Positions 1-9,742 are shown, counted from the first letter of the stretch. The stretch is 64,000 nt of DNA from Terrisporobacter glycolicus ATCC 14880 = DSM 1288 (GCF_036812735.1 NZ_CP117523.1:3906001-3970000); one strand, 5' to 3'. The notes: generated by a model from the letters alone, not told the origin. Numbers and translations: made by a program.

Positions 1-1400
1 AGGATTTGAGATAGTTTTTCTGATTTATCTATTGATACTGTACCAACTAATATTGGTTGTTTCTTTTTATTTCTTTCTAATATTTCATCAGCTATTGCGT
101 TAAATTTACCATTTTCATTTTTGTAAACAACGTCTGCTGAATCTTCTCTTTGAACTGGCTTATTTGTAGGAATTACAACAACGTCCATTTTGTAGATTGA
201 TTTAAATTCTTCTTCTTCAGTTTTAGCTGTACCAGTCATACCTGCAAGTTTCTTGTACATTCTAAAGAAGTTTTGGAATGTTATTGTTGCAAGAGTTTTA
301 GATTCTCTTTGTACATGTAAACCTTCTTTTGCTTCTATAGCTTGGTGTAAACCTTCTGAGTATCTTCTACCAAACATTAAACGTCCAGTAAACTCATCAA
401 CTATTACAATTTCTCCATCTTTAGCTACATAGTCTACATCTTTTTTCATTATTGCATGGGCTTTCAACGCTTGAGTTATATGATGATATAATTCTGTATG
501 CTCTATATCAGTTATATTTTCAACATTAAAGTAAACTTCAGCTTTCTTTATACCTGATTCTGTTAAAGATGCAGCTTTTTGTTTTTCATCTATATCATAA
601 TCTCCATCTGAGAAATGTGCTTCTTTTTCTTCTTTAGTTTTTTCTTGCTCTGTTTTACTTGGAGCTTTTAATGTTAATACGAATGTATTTGCATCTGTAT
701 ATAAGTGTGTAGATTTATCTCCAGGTCCTGATATTATAAGGGGAGTTCTAGCCTCATCTATTAATATAGAGTCAACCTCATCCACGATTGCATAGTTTAA
801 CTCTCTTTGAACCATTTGTTCTTTATGAATAACCATGTTATCTTTTAAATAATCAAATCCGTACTCATTATTAGTTCCGTATGTAATGTCACAATTGTAT
901 TGTTCTCTTCTTACTTCTGGAGTTTGTCCATGAACTATAACACCCACAGTAAGTCCTAAAAATTCATAAACTTTACCCATATCTTCCTTATCACGTTTTG
1001 CTAAGTAATCATTTACTGTAACAACATGTACACCTTTACCTTCAAGGGCATTTAAATATACTGGTGCTGAAGCAACTAAAGTTTTACCTTCACCAGTTTT
1101 CATTTCAGCTATTCTACCTTGATGAAGGACCATTCCACCTATAAGCTGAACATCATATTGTCTAAGACCTAAAACTCTTTTTGATGCCTCTCTTACTACT
1201 GCAAAAGCTTCTGGTAATATATCATCTAATGTTTCGCCTTTTAATAATCTTTCCTTAAATTCGTTTGTCATATTTTTAAGTTCTTTGTCTCTCATAGACT
1301 CGAACCTTGGTTCCATCTCATTGATTTTTTCAGCAATCTTTTGGAAATTTTTTAATTCTTTTTTATCTGCCATATTAAATAAATTATCTAAAAAACCCAT
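1..1400 (-). CDS. secA: Protein translocase subunit SecA (N-terminal ~466 residues; 3' end beyond window)
   Basis: ATPase motor of the Sec pathway, which pushes unfolded preproteins through SecYEG. Translation from the ATG at 1400 reads [16 protein letters not shown]. Walker A (MKTGEGKT) is at about residues 100-107 and the Walker B/DEAD-like [13 protein letters not shown] near 205. Substrate-crosslinking-domain features follow, up to a [11 protein letters not shown] segment at the window edge. The start has a GAGGAGAG ribosome-binding site nine bases upstream. The gene is truncated only by the window. The long conserved N-terminus fits housekeeping SecA1 rather than an accessory SecA2, but the C-terminal zinc motif that would settle this is not visible. 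hpf is two genes upstream, a linkage common in Firmicutes. Confidence 0.97.
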   Translation of the reverse strand, partial: MGFLDNLFNMADKKELKNFQKIAEKINEMEPRFESMRDKELKNMTNEFKERLLKGETLDDILPEAFAVVREASKRVLGLRQYDVQLIGGMVLHQGRIAEMKTGEGKTLVASAPVYLNALEGKGVHVVTVNDYLAKRDKEDMGKVYEFLGLTVGVIVHGQTPEVRREQYNCDITYGTNNEYGFDYLKDNMVIHKEQMVQRELNYAIVDEVDSILIDEARTPLIISGPGDKSTHLYTDANTFVLTLKAPSKTEQEKTKEEKEAHFSDGDYDIDEKQKAASLTESGIKKAEVYFNVENITDIEHTELYHHITQALKAHAIMKKDVDYVAKDGEIVIVDEFTGRLMFGRRYSEGLHQAIEAKEGLHVQRESKTLATITFQNFFRMYKKLAGMTGTAKTEEEEFKSIYKMDVVVIPTNKPVQREDSADVVYKNENGKFNAIADEILERNKKKQPILVGTVSIDKSEKLSQI

Positions 1401-1538
1401 TATATGCATCTCTCCTCATTGTATTATTATACTATTATACATTTTAACATAAAAATTCATGATTTAATATTAAATATTAACTTAATCATGCATTATCATA
1501 CTTCCTGAATATAGTTTTAACCACTCTTTAATATTTAT

Positions 1539-2891
1539 TTAAAATTCATCATCTTTTGATGGTGCTATATATTCATAAGCCTGATCATGACTTAGTTTTT
1601 CAACACTTTCTAACTTTCTATTAATTTGTCTTGTTCTAGTTCCTACTAATTTATCTATTTCTGAACTAGCTTGATTCAATTTACTCTGAGCAGCATTTAA
1701 TACTGTCTCAAATTTAGAGAATTCTGTTTTAACTGCGCCAAGTACTTTCCATACTTCACTAGAATGTCTTTCTATCGCTAAAGTTTTGAATCCCATTTGT
1801 AAACTATTTAAAAGCGCTATTAATGTTGTTGGCCCTGTTATATTAATTTTAAAATCTCTTTGTAAGTCCTCCACTAATTGCTGACGTTTAATAACTTCTG
1901 CGTATAAACCTTCTGTTGGTAAAAATAAAATACCAAACTCTGTAGTATTAGGTGGATCTATATACTTATCTCTAATATCTTTAGCTGACTTTTTAATAAA
2001 TTTTTCTAATTCTTTAGAAGCGCGATCTATTAAACCTTGATTTCCTTCTTCATAAGCGTCTATTAGCTTATTATAAATGTCCAAAGGAAATTTTGCATCT
2101 AGAGGCAAATATATTGTATCTTTTGTTTCATCTTTACCAGGAAGCTTTATTGCAAATTCCACGGTTTCTCTAGAACCTTTTTTTGTAATAATATTTTTAG
2201 CATACTGTTCTGCCCCTAAAAACTGTTCTAATATACGTTCTAACTGAATTTCTCCCAACACGCCTCTTGTTTTAACATTGGAAAGTACTTTTTTTAAATC
2301 CCCGACTCCCGTGGCTAAAGTTTGCATTTCTCCTAAACCTTTATAGACTTGCTCTAGCCTATCATTAACCATTTTAAACGATTCGCCTAATCTTTTTTCT
2401 AGAGTGTTTTGTAACTTCTCATCTACTGTTACCCTCATTTTTTCTAGATTATCTTCTGTTGACTTAGTTAGCTTTGTGAATTTATCTTCTGTTACCTGTG
2501 TTAATTGATTTAACTTTTCATTTTGTAACTGAGCAAGATTGTCTAAGCTTTTCATCATATTTTCATTAAAAGAATTTAATGTATTCTCCAAACTTTTTGA
2601 ATTTATATCAAATTGATTTTGTTGAAGTGTAGAGAGATTCATAATATGCCTTGATATAGATGATGTTAAACTATCTATAGAAACTTTCATTTCTTGCCTA
2701 TTTTCTTGTTCGTTCCTTCTTGACTCTTCTCTATTTGTGTAAAATTCTTGTCTAGATAGTTTTTCCATACTATCAAATTTCTTTTCTATACCTTCACTAA
2801 ATTTTTCTATGTTTGCATCCTTAGGCCTTGTACATATGAAGATATTTATGATTAAAAGCACTATTACTATAATAAGTAATATCTCTGTCAA
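1539..2891 (-). CDS. rmuC: RmuC family DNA recombination protein
   Basis: RmuC proteins limit DNA inversions at short inverted repeats and are predicted nuclease-like proteins anchored in the membrane. The product has one hydrophobic N-terminal segment (LTEILLIIVIVLLIINIFI), then about 170 residues of coiled coil rich in Gln, Lys and Glu. The conserved RmuC core follows (KTRGVLGEIQLERILEQ, LPLDAKFPLDIY, EFGILFLPTEGLYAEV). I chose a TTG start at 2891 because AAAGGAG lies eight bases upstream. An in-frame ATG at 2951 would add 20 residues but has no visible ribosome-binding site. The gene stands alone between secA and hpf, with AT-rich gaps on both sides. Confidence 0.9.
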   Translation of the reverse strand: MTEILLIIVIVLLIINIFICTRPKDANIEKFSEGIEKKFDSMEKLSRQEFYTNREESRRNEQENRQEMKVSIDSLTSSISRHIMNLSTLQQNQFDINSKSLENTLNSFNENMMKSLDNLAQLQNEKLNQLTQVTEDKFTKLTKSTEDNLEKMRVTVDEKLQNTLEKRLGESFKMVNDRLEQVYKGLGEMQTLATGVGDLKKVLSNVKTRGVLGEIQLERILEQFLGAEQYAKNIITKKGSRETVEFAIKLPGKDETKDTIYLPLDAKFPLDIYNKLIDAYEEGNQGLIDRASKELEKFIKKSAKDIRDKYIDPPNTTEFGILFLPTEGLYAEVIKRQQLVEDLQRDFKINITGPTTLIALLNSLQMGFKTLAIERHSSEVWKVLGAVKTEFSKFETVLNAAQSKLNQASSEIDKLVGTRTRQINRKLESVEKLSHDQAYEYIAPSKDDEF

Positions 2892-3114
2892 AATATCAGC
2901 TCCTTTTCTCCCCCTTATATTATAATCTTTCGTATTTGTTAAATTTTGCATGCCACATTTTATATGATAACAAAATATAGTTTTTTACTCAATAATCTAC
3001 ATATTAATAGTATAAGCCTTTATTTATCTTTCAAAACTTAAAGTTAATTCTACTTACGCTTTTTAACAACATTCATATTCTATTTTAATTATTAAAAATA
3101 AATATTCTATTCAA

Positions 3115-3150
3115 TATAAAAAGGCTATCGATAAAATTATCGATAGCCTT
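3115..3150 (-). terminator. Rho-independent terminator after hpf
   Basis: A perfect 14-bp inverted repeat (AAGGCTATCGATAA and its complement) with a two-base loop lies 25 bases after the hpf stop. It is followed on the minus strand by TTTTTATA. Confidence 0.9.
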
Positions 3151-3174
3151 GAATATTTTTAATAACTAATTATG

Positions 3175-3711
3175 TTATTCATGCTCTATTAAACCATAAC
3201 CACCATCTTCACGTTTATATACTATAGATATTTCATCACTATCTATATTTCTAAACATATAGAATCCATGCTCTATTAATTCCATTTGTAGTACTGCCTC
3301 TTCTGGACTCATTGGTTTCATATCGAATTTTTTACGTCTTTCTATTACTATATCTAAACTTTCATCATCTTCTTCTATTCCTTCATCAATTTGGAATCTA
3401 ATACTTTCTTCCTTAGATTGATGTTTATCTTGTAGTTTATTTTTATATCTTCTTATTTGTTTTTTAAGTTTGTCATAAACAACATCAATGGCCGCATATA
3501 AATTTTCTTCACTATCTTCTGCTCTAATTATTGGTCCACTTATAGGGATAATTGTTACTTCTATTTTTTGAGCTGCTTTTTTTGCACTTACAGTTACTTT
3601 TACTTCAGTTTCTGGATTAAGATAACGTTCTAACTTTCCTAACTTATCTTCTATTGCATTTTTGATTCCATCTGTAAGTTCTAATTTTTTTCCTGATATT
3701 ATTATTTTCAT
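3175..3711 (-). CDS. hpf: Long-form ribosome hibernation promoting factor HPF (RaiA/YvyD family)
   Basis: Binds the 30S decoding centre and dimerises ribosomes into inactive 100S particles in starvation or stationary phase. The 178-residue product has the N-terminal S30AE domain (MKIIISGKKLELTDGIKNAI, residues 1 to about 100). A charged linker leads to the C-terminal dimerisation domain (PMSPEEAVLQMELIEHGFYM to DGGYGLIEHE), so this is the long form. The ATG at 3711 follows GGGAG at normal spacing. An in-frame GTG at 3729 overlaps that ribosome-binding site and is less likely. It is monocistronic: an upstream RNA gene ends in its own terminator, so hpf must have a promoter in the AT-rich gap at 3712-4172. 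Confidence 0.96.
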   Translation of the reverse strand: MKIIISGKKLELTDGIKNAIEDKLGKLERYLNPETEVKVTVSAKKAAQKIEVTIIPISGPIIRAEDSEENLYAAIDVVYDKLKKQIRRYKNKLQDKHQSKEESIRFQIDEGIEEDDESLDIVIERRKKFDMKPMSPEEAVLQMELIEHGFYMFRNIDSDEISIVYKREDGGYGLIEHE

Positions 3712-4172
3712 AAGAACATCTCCCTTCACTTATGTAAAGCACATGTAATTTTATACTTTACTTTGTGTATTAGTATTTATGCTTTAATAATATATTCTAT
3801 ATTAATTGTTTTTCTCCTTTTTTTTTATTGTTAACTTTTTATTTTTTTATATACTGTCATAAAAAATAGTTTTATGTATTTTTTTATTTATTTTTATACT
3901 AATGTGGATTATTAATCAACATTAATTGTGGATAATGTTGATAACTTTGTTGATAACTTTAGTGATTGTGTATATTATCTAATTTTAATACCTAACATTT
4001 ATCCACATATAGTAATTATACATTGTTAATTATTTTATTCATTAATCACAATCATAATTTAATCTTATTTTCACTGTGTTGATAGACTTTATTTAATATA
4101 GATATATATTTTTATTTTATGCAATTTCATTAATATCTATAAACATTTTTTAAAAATCATTTTCTTTTTTGG
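3712..4172. other. AT-rich intergenic region upstream of hpf; no gene seen
   Basis: About 460 bases of very AT-rich sequence separate the terminator of the upstream RNA from hpf. It must carry the hpf promoter, but I cannot point to a convincing sigma-A pair. Two perfect DnaA-box 9-mers and several near-matches lie in the middle (listed separately). No open frame with a ribosome-binding site is visible. Confidence 0.6.
3902..4007. promoter_or_regulatory. Cluster of DnaA-box-like sites upstream of hpf
   Basis: TGTGGATAA at 3927-3935 and TTATCCACA at 3999-4007 are perfect consensus DnaA boxes in opposite orientations. ATGTGGATT at 3902-3910 is a near match, and two GTTGATAAC repeats follow. 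The surrounding DNA is very AT-rich, which raises the chance rate, so the regulatory reading is inference. Confidence 0.4.
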
Positions 4173-4201
4173 TAAAAAAAAAAGTACCTCTATAGGTACT
4201 T
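4173..4201 (-). terminator. Rho-independent terminator of the raiA-motif RNA
   Basis: A perfect 8-bp stem (4182-4189 with 4194-4201, four-base loop) is followed by about nine uridines on the minus strand. It begins only three bases after the closing helix of the upstream structured RNA. Confidence 0.9.
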
Positions 4202-4409
4202 ATTGTTTCAGCTGACCTGGTCTTTGACCCCACACTCGCCTACTGCAGCTTTCGCTCGGGTTTGCCTCACTACTAACCATCTCGATTTTAATACCGGTAG
4301 GTCTTACATCTAAGACGCACCATGATCATTAACCCAATTTTTAGTGTTAACTTACGTGGATCCTTTCGCCTGCGTCTGGCTTGGACTTGCAACCACAGAC
4401 CTGAAACAT
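4202..4409 (-). ncRNA. raiA RNA: raiA-motif structured noncoding RNA
   Basis: This GC-rich island sits in otherwise AT-rich DNA between comF and hpf (raiA), the location for which the raiA RNA motif was named. Its ends pair perfectly: GTTTCAG at 4407-4401 with CTGAAAC at 4211-4205, enclosing 203 nt. Inside are conserved-looking stretches such as AAACCCGAGCGAAAGCUGC and GUGUGGGGUCAAAGACCAGG. A consensus promoter places the start at about 4409, and a strong terminator follows, so it is its own ~235-nt transcript. In Clostridium the raiA RNA has been linked to sporulation and aggregation. Assignment rests on location, size and remembered consensus, not on a covariance-model hit. Confidence 0.75.
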
Positions 4410-4415
4410 ATTACT

Positions 4416-4444
4416 ATTTTAACGGCTTAAAACAATTATGTCAA
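4416..4444 (-). promoter_or_regulatory. Sigma-A promoter of the raiA-motif RNA
   Basis: TTGACA (4444-4439), a 17-bp spacer and TAAAAT (4421-4416) predict a start about seven bases downstream, at the foot of the closing helix. The -35 lies eight bases past the comF stop. Confidence 0.8.
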
Positions 4445-4451
4445 TAGAATT

Positions 4452-5234
4452 TTATTCCTTTACGTATACATCTACACAGGTTGTAAGCAATGTAAATATA
4501 CATATATTGTTTACAGAGTTTATTTTCAATACTTTTGATATTTCATTTGCAGTTGATCCTGTAGTAAAGATATCATCTATTAATATTACATTTTTATTTT
4601 TAATAAGATTAATATTCTCTTTTACCTTAAAACCATTTTTTAATTCTTTTTCTCTATCTTCTTTATTCAATTTATATAACTTTTTTGTATCTTTTTCTCT
4701 ACTAATACAATCTATCGCAGGTACATTAATCAAGTCACTTAATTTATTAGCTATCTTTTCTGCTTGATTAAATCCTCTTTTCTTTAACCTTTTTTTATGT
4801 AAAGGTACAAACAATATGTAATCAGCCTTTATATCTTCTAATAGAATCTTTTCTTTCATTAAGTAGGCTACGTACCTACATAAATAAGTTTTACTTTTAT
4901 ATTTAAAATCTAAAATTAATTTTTTACTTATATCATCATATTCTATACATGCGATTGCCTTATCAAAATAAAAAGTTTTATTATAACAATAGTTACAGTC
5001 AATTAAACTTTCTCTTTCCAAATTTCTATTTACTATAGGTTTTCCACATTTGTTGCATCCATCTAAAATAAATCTTAGCTCCTTAAAACAACTTCTACAA
5101 AGAGAATAAGGATTCTTTAGTTTTATAGGATTATCACAAATTATGCAAGTTATATTTCTAGGATAAATATAATTTATTGCAATTTTAATAGTTTCCTTTA
5201 TATTATTTGGAATTAACTTTGATATAAGTTTCAT
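4452..5234 (-). CDS. comF: ComF family phosphoribosyltransferase-like protein (ComFC)
   Basis: ComF proteins help single-stranded DNA cross the membrane during transformation; this one carries a type I phosphoribosyltransferase fold. Eight cysteines in four CxxC pairs (residues 30/33, 46/49, 60/63, 80/83) make an N-terminal zinc-binding region. The PRPP-binding loop VILIDDIFTTGSTAN is at 216-230. It starts two bases after recD2 stops, so the two are co-transcribed. No comFA helicase neighbours it, so a role in competence is not guaranteed. The gene ends eight bases before the promoter of the raiA-motif RNA. Confidence 0.92.
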   Translation of the reverse strand: MKLISKLIPNNIKETIKIAINYIYPRNITCIICDNPIKLKNPYSLCRSCFKELRFILDGCNKCGKPIVNRNLERESLIDCNYCYNKTFYFDKAIACIEYDDISKKLILDFKYKSKTYLCRYVAYLMKEKILLEDIKADYILFVPLHKKRLKKRGFNQAEKIANKLSDLINVPAIDCISREKDTKKLYKLNKEDREKELKNGFKVKENINLIKNKNVILIDDIFTTGSTANEISKVLKINSVNNICIFTLLTTCVDVYVKE

Positions 5235-5236
5235 TA

Positions 5237-7459
5237 TTATTTACTTAACAGCCCTTCTTTTATAAATTTATTTAATTTATATGATAAATTAGAGTATCTG
5301 TCATTTATTCTATTGTTTTTAATCATCTGTTCTAAGTATTTAACATCACCTACTAATACAACAAGCTTTTTTGCTCTAGTAACTGCTGTATAAAGTAAAT
5401 TACGACTTAACAACATAGGTGGTGCCCAAACTATGGGTATAACTACTACTGGGAATTCACTTCCTTGACTTTTATGAATTGTTGTACAAAAACTATGATC
5501 AAGCTCGTCTAGTTCATCATATTTATAAGAAGCAATTTTTATCTTATCAAAAAGTACAAAAACAGTTTTCTTATCTTTATCTATATGAAATATATATCCA
5601 ATATCTCCATTATATATACCTTCTCCCTTATCACTTTTGTCCTCTGTTTCCCATTTTTTTGTGTAGTTATTTCTAATTTGCATCACCTTGTCCCCCACCC
5701 TAAAAATTCTTTTGGCAAACTGTTCTTCTTGTTTATACTTATTAGGTGGATTTAGATATTTTTGCAATTCTATATTTAAGTTATTTACCCCCAAGTCGCC
5801 TTTTCTCATTGATGTTAATACTTGTATGTCTTTTAATTTATCAAATTTATAAAACTTAGGAAGTCTTTCACTTACAAGCCCTATTATTTCATTTAAAATT
5901 TCTTCATTGTTTTTTTTTCTTAGGAAGAAGAAATCTTTGTTTTTTACATTTAAAAATAGCGGCTCTCCATTGTTTATTTTATGAGCATTAACGACTATCA
6001 TACTTTCTCTTGCTTGTCTAAATATTTCATTTAATCGTACAGTTTTTATTACATTGGAATCAATAATGTCTTTTAGAACATTTCCTGCTCCTACTGACGG
6101 TAATTGGTCACTATCTCCTACTAAAAGTAATCTTGTTCCTAATTTTACAGCTTTTAAAAGATTGTACATTAATATAATATCAACCATAGATGCTTCATCC
6201 AATATTATCACATCAGCATCTATTGGATCTTCTTCATCTTTAAAAAAGACTAGTTCATCACTGTCTGTAGCAAATCCCATTTCTAGCAATCTATGAATAG
6301 TTTTAGCCTCTTTATTTGAGGTTTCACTCATTCTCTTAGCTGCTCTACCTGTTGGAGCACATAGCAATACTTTTTGATCATTATTTTCAAATATTTTTAT
6401 TATAGTATTTATCGTTGTAGTTTTTCCTGTACCAGGGCCACCTGTAATAATTGTTACTCCATTATTTATAGATTCTTTTACTGCTAAGATTTGATTATTC
6501 GCCAAACTTATTCCATCTTCTTTTTCAACAACTTTTATTTCTTCTTCTATATTAATCCGTAAATCCTTCGTTTCATGTTGAGATAACTTTATTATTTCTT
6601 TGCATACACCATTTTCGCATATATAGTACATCATTAAATAGATAAGTATTTCTCCGTTCATATTTTCTAAATGTATTTTTTGGTCATATGCCAAATACAT
6701 AATTCCATTTTCCACATATTTAGATTCTATACCTAAAATTTTAACTGATTGTTCAATCAATATTCTTTTAGGTAAATATGTATGACCACTTCCCAAGCTT
6801 TGGTTTAAAGTAAATAAAATACCCTGCATAATTCTATCTGGAGAATATTTGTCTATACCTATTTTGCTGGCAATATCATCGGCAATTCTAAATCCTATAC
6901 CTCTTACTTCTTCTGCTAATCTATATGGATTTTTATTTATCACTTCCAAGGATTTATCTTTATATTTTTTATATATTCTTAAACAATAATTAGGAGTTAT
7001 TCCATAAGGAGATAGTTGTATTATTATATTTCTAAGTTCTCTATTTTCTTCATAGCTTTCTTGGATTTGTTTTACTTTCTTCATACCTATTCCTTCTACT
7101 TCAGTTAATCTTTCTGGAGTATTTTGAATAATATCTAAAGTATCAACACCAAATTTATCTACTATTCTTTTAGCCATTTTTTCGCCTATTCCATGTATCA
7201 TACCAGAAGATAAATAAACATAGATACCCTCAAGAGAAGATGGTGTAACGGGTATAAAACTTTGCACCTCGAATTGAGATCCATAAATTTTATGATTCAC
7301 CCATTTTCCTTCTATTTCTATGCTTTCTCCTACAGATAAAGTTGGCATACACCCTACAATAGTTATTTCATCATTTTCATTGGCTAAAGAGGCTATGGTA
7401 TAACCATTTTCTTCATTTTTAAAGACTATATCACTAACCATTCCTTGTAATTTTTCCAT
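5237..7459 (-). CDS. recD2: RecD2-type ATP-dependent DNA helicase
   Basis: Superfamily 1B 5'-3' helicase of the RecD-like family found in bacteria where RecD is not part of RecBCD; implicated in repair and fork maintenance. The long N-terminal region with helix-hairpin-helix repeats (about 85-200) is typical of RecD2. Walker A GGPGTGKTT is at 340-348 and DEAS at 421-424. The C-terminal SH3-like/2B region precedes TTIHKSQGSEFP, and AVTRAKK lies near the end. 740 residues is normal for the family. The ATG at 7459 has AGGAG six bases upstream. It is the first gene of a recD2-comF operon. Confidence 0.95.
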   Translation of the reverse strand: MEKLQGMVSDIVFKNEENGYTIASLANENDEITIVGCMPTLSVGESIEIEGKWVNHKIYGSQFEVQSFIPVTPSSLEGIYVYLSSGMIHGIGEKMAKRIVDKFGVDTLDIIQNTPERLTEVEGIGMKKVKQIQESYEENRELRNIIIQLSPYGITPNYCLRIYKKYKDKSLEVINKNPYRLAEEVRGIGFRIADDIASKIGIDKYSPDRIMQGILFTLNQSLGSGHTYLPKRILIEQSVKILGIESKYVENGIMYLAYDQKIHLENMNGEILIYLMMYYICENGVCKEIIKLSQHETKDLRINIEEEIKVVEKEDGISLANNQILAVKESINNGVTIITGGPGTGKTTTINTIIKIFENNDQKVLLCAPTGRAAKRMSETSNKEAKTIHRLLEMGFATDSDELVFFKDEEDPIDADVIILDEASMVDIILMYNLLKAVKLGTRLLLVGDSDQLPSVGAGNVLKDIIDSNVIKTVRLNEIFRQARESMIVVNAHKINNGEPLFLNVKNKDFFFLRKKNNEEILNEIIGLVSERLPKFYKFDKLKDIQVLTSMRKGDLGVNNLNIELQKYLNPPNKYKQEEQFAKRIFRVGDKVMQIRNNYTKKWETEDKSDKGEGIYNGDIGYIFHIDKDKKTVFVLFDKIKIASYKYDELDELDHSFCTTIHKSQGSEFPVVVIPIVWAPPMLLSRNLLYTAVTRAKKLVVLVGDVKYLEQMIKNNRINDRYSNLSYKLNKFIKEGLLSK

Positions 7460-7540
7460 TTCAATTCTCCTAAAATCATTTATTAACGCCTACTTATAAT
7501 TATTGGTATTATAAATATATTTTATGTTATCACTTAATGT

Positions 7541-7576
7541 AAAAAAAATAAAGAGCCGTATTTTATACAACTCTTT
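7541..7576 (-). terminator. Rho-independent terminator after metK
   Basis: An 11-bp stem (7566-7576 with 7550-7560, including two G-U pairs) is followed by a run of uridines on the minus strand, 24 bases after the metK stop. Confidence 0.8.
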
Positions 7577-7599
7577 ATTATTTATGTTAATCATTAAAA

Positions 7600-8793
7600 T
7601 TATTTTATTGAAGATTGTTCTCTTAATGCTTCAGCTTTATCAGTTCTTTCCCATGGTAAATCCACGTCAGTTCTTCCAAAGTGACCATAGGCAGCTGTTT
7701 GTCTGTATATTGGTTTTCTTAAGTCTAAGTCTCTTATTATAGCACCTGGTCTTAAGTCAAAGTTTTTGTTGATTAATTCAACTAATTCAGCTTCAGAAAC
7801 TTTTCCAGTTCCAAAAGTATCTACAAATATAGATAAAGGTCTAGCAACGCCTATAGCATAAGCTAGTTCTATTTCACACTTATCTGCAAGTCCTGCAGCT
7901 ACTATATTTTTAGCAACGTATCTTGCAGCATATGCAGCAGATCTATCAACCTTAGTTGCATCTTTTCCTGAGAATGCTCCACCACCGTGTCTAGAATATC
8001 CGCCATAAGTATCTATTATTATTTTTCTTCCTGTTAAACCAGTATCTCCTTGTGGACCACCTATAACGAATCTTCCTGTTGGATTTATATAAATTTTAGT
8101 TTCATCATCTAATAAATCTGCTGGTATAACTTCTTTTATTACTAACTCTATTAAATCTTTTCTTATAGTATCATTGTCCACATGTTCACTATGTTGAGTA
8201 GATATTAATATAGTATGTACTCTTATCGGCTTATTTCCATCATACTCTACCGTAACTTGAGTTTTACCATCCGGTCTCAAATAATCTACTATTTCATTTT
8301 TTCTTATTTCTGTTAATCTTCTAGATAACTTGTGTGCTAAAGATATAGGTAATGGCATTAATTCTGGAGTTTCATTACATGCAAATCCGAACATTATACC
8401 TTGATCTCCTGCTCCTATAGCTTCAATTTCTTCTTCTGTTTGTTCTCCACTTTTACTTTCTAAAGCTTCATCAACACCCATAGCTATATCTGATGACTGC
8501 TCATCTATAGCAGTTATAACAGCACACGTTTGGCTATCAAACCCATATTTAGCTCTTGTGTATCCTATTTCATTTACTGTCTCTCTAACTACTTTTTGTA
8601 TATCTACATAAGCATTTGTAGATATTTCCCCTGCTACTAATACTAATCCTGTTGTTGTTGTTGTCTCACAAGCTACTCTTGATAAAGGATCCTTCTCTAA
8701 TAAAGCATCTAATATTGCATCTGAAATTTGGTCACACATTTTATCTGGATGACCTTCAGTTACTGATTCCGATGTGAATAAATGTCTTGACAT
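7600..8793 (-). CDS. metK: S-adenosylmethionine synthetase (methionine adenosyltransferase)
   Basis: Makes SAM from methionine and ATP in the cytosol. The 397-residue product is full length. It begins [20 protein letters not shown] and carries the ATP-site loop [10 protein letters not shown] and the phosphate-binding [16 protein letters not shown]. It is monocistronic, driven by a consensus promoter at 9050-9078 and controlled by a SAM-I riboswitch in its leader. This gives direct end-product feedback: high SAM terminates transcription before the gene. Confidence 0.99.
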   Translation of the reverse strand: MSRHLFTSESVTEGHPDKMCDQISDAILDALLEKDPLSRVACETTTTTGLVLVAGEISTNAYVDIQKVVRETVNEIGYTRAKYGFDSQTCAVITAIDEQSSDIAMGVDEALESKSGEQTEEEIEAIGAGDQGIMFGFACNETPELMPLPISLAHKLSRRLTEIRKNEIVDYLRPDGKTQVTVEYDGNKPIRVHTILISTQHSEHVDNDTIRKDLIELVIKEVIPADLLDDETKIYINPTGRFVIGGPQGDTGLTGRKIIIDTYGGYSRHGGGAFSGKDATKVDRSAAYAARYVAKNIVAAGLADKCEIELAYAIGVARPLSIFVDTFGTGKVSEAELVELINKNFDLRPGAIIRDLDLRKPIYRQTAAYGHFGRTDVDLPWERTDKAEALREQSSIK

Positions 8794-8834
8794 TGTATTT
8801 CCTCCTTTTATTATCTATTTTTGTCAATTTGGGT

Positions 8835-9002
8835 AAAAATAAAACCTCTTCTTTAACAGAAGAGGTTAATTATCACATAAAAATTATAATTAACTAACCT
8901 CATCTCTCTAACGTTTCCGTTAAGTAGGATTTAGCACCGTCCCCCATATGGGAGTGGTTGCTGGGCTTCACAGGGCCTGTCCCTCTGCCTCTCTTGATAA
9001 GG
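8835..9002 (-). promoter_or_regulatory. SAM-I (S-box) riboswitch controlling metK
   Basis: On the minus strand the aptamer (9002-8898) has the hallmark order. P1 is CCUUAUC paired with GAUGAGG. Between these lie AGAGGCAGAGGGAC, GCCCUGUGAAGCCC, GCAACC and the GGUGCUAAAUCC core. Downstream a perfect 10-bp terminator stem (8867-8858 with 8852-8843) is followed by a uridine-rich tract. The 3' strand of P1, extended as GAGGUUA, can pair with UUAACCUC in the terminator arm, giving the alternative antiterminator. SAM binding therefore stabilises P1 and switches metK off. Confidence 0.97.
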
Positions 9003-9049
9003 TGTAATCACGATTACACATATATTTTATTATTACTTTTAACAAGTAT

Positions 9050-9078
9050 ATGATAACCCTTTTTTTTTATAGTGTCAA
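9050..9078 (-). promoter_or_regulatory. Sigma-A promoter of metK
   Basis: TTGACA at 9078-9073, a 17-bp spacer and TATCAT at 9055-9050 place the start near 9043, about 40 bases before the riboswitch P1. Confidence 0.75.
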
Positions 9079-9207
9079 GAATTTATTTATTTTAAGAACA
9101 CTATTTAGGCTTTTATCATATGATTCTGTATAAGTATTTTATGTTGATTAAAGTTATGTATTTTTTTATTATGTAGTTCATATATTTTTGAAGGGAGGTA
9201 AGTTCCT

Positions 9208-9717
9208 ATGTATTTAGCCAAAGTGCATTATAAAAAAGAAAATGTTATAGAAATATTAAGCTTAATACTCAAAGATATAATTAATGAAAATACCGTTGTT
9301 ATTTGTATAGGAACAGATCGTGCTATAGGAGATGCTTTAGGTCCTTTAGTCGGTACTATGCTTAAAAATAGCGACTTTAAATACCCAGTTTACGGTACCC
9401 TAGATAATCCTATTCATGCCTTGAACATATATGAATCTTTTGATCAAATAAAAGAAAAGCATCCTAACAGTGAATTCTTAGCTATTGATGCCTGTTTAGG
9501 TTCTATAAATAATATAGGAAACATCCAAATTAGAAAAGGACCAATTCTACCAGGTAAAGGCGTAGGTAAAAAACTCCCGCAAATTGGATCTCATTCAATT
9601 GTAGGTATTGTAGATAAAGTAGATGAAAATAATAGATTTTCATTTAATAATGTTCGACTTCATTTTATTTTAGAATTGGCTGAAACTATTGCTCTATCAA
9701 TCTTACTCTCAACCTAA
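9208..9717 (+). CDS. yyaC: YyaC-family spore protein (DUF1256)
   Basis: YyaC is a sporulation protein with a fold related to the germination protease GPR; its precise role is unsettled. The 169-residue product has the family segments CIGTDRAIGDALGPLVG (N-terminal third), VYGTLDNPIHALN and FLAIDACLGS. GGGAGG precedes the ATG. It is one of only two protein genes on the plus strand here and reads toward mreB, sharing a bidirectional terminator with it. It lies close to spoIIID, spoIIQ and spoIID on the opposite strand, so its setting is sporulation-rich. Confidence 0.88.
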   Translation: MYLAKVHYKKENVIEILSLILKDIINENTVVICIGTDRAIGDALGPLVGTMLKNSDFKYPVYGTLDNPIHALNIYESFDQIKEKHPNSEFLAIDACLGSINNIGNIQIRKGPILPGKGVGKKLPQIGSHSIVGIVDKVDENNRFSFNNVRLHFILELAETIALSILLST

Positions 9718-9742
9718 ATAGAGTCATCTCTGTACTTATATT

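Noticed and set aside
1461-1500. CATGATT...AATCATG inverted repeat after rmuC as its terminator
   Set aside because: The arms are short and AT-rich and no uridine tract follows on the minus strand; it may equally belong to the secA promoter region.
4438-4767. 109-codon plus-strand frame opposite the end of comF
   Set aside because: Phe/Ser-rich antisense translation of AT-rich coding DNA; the real gene is comF.
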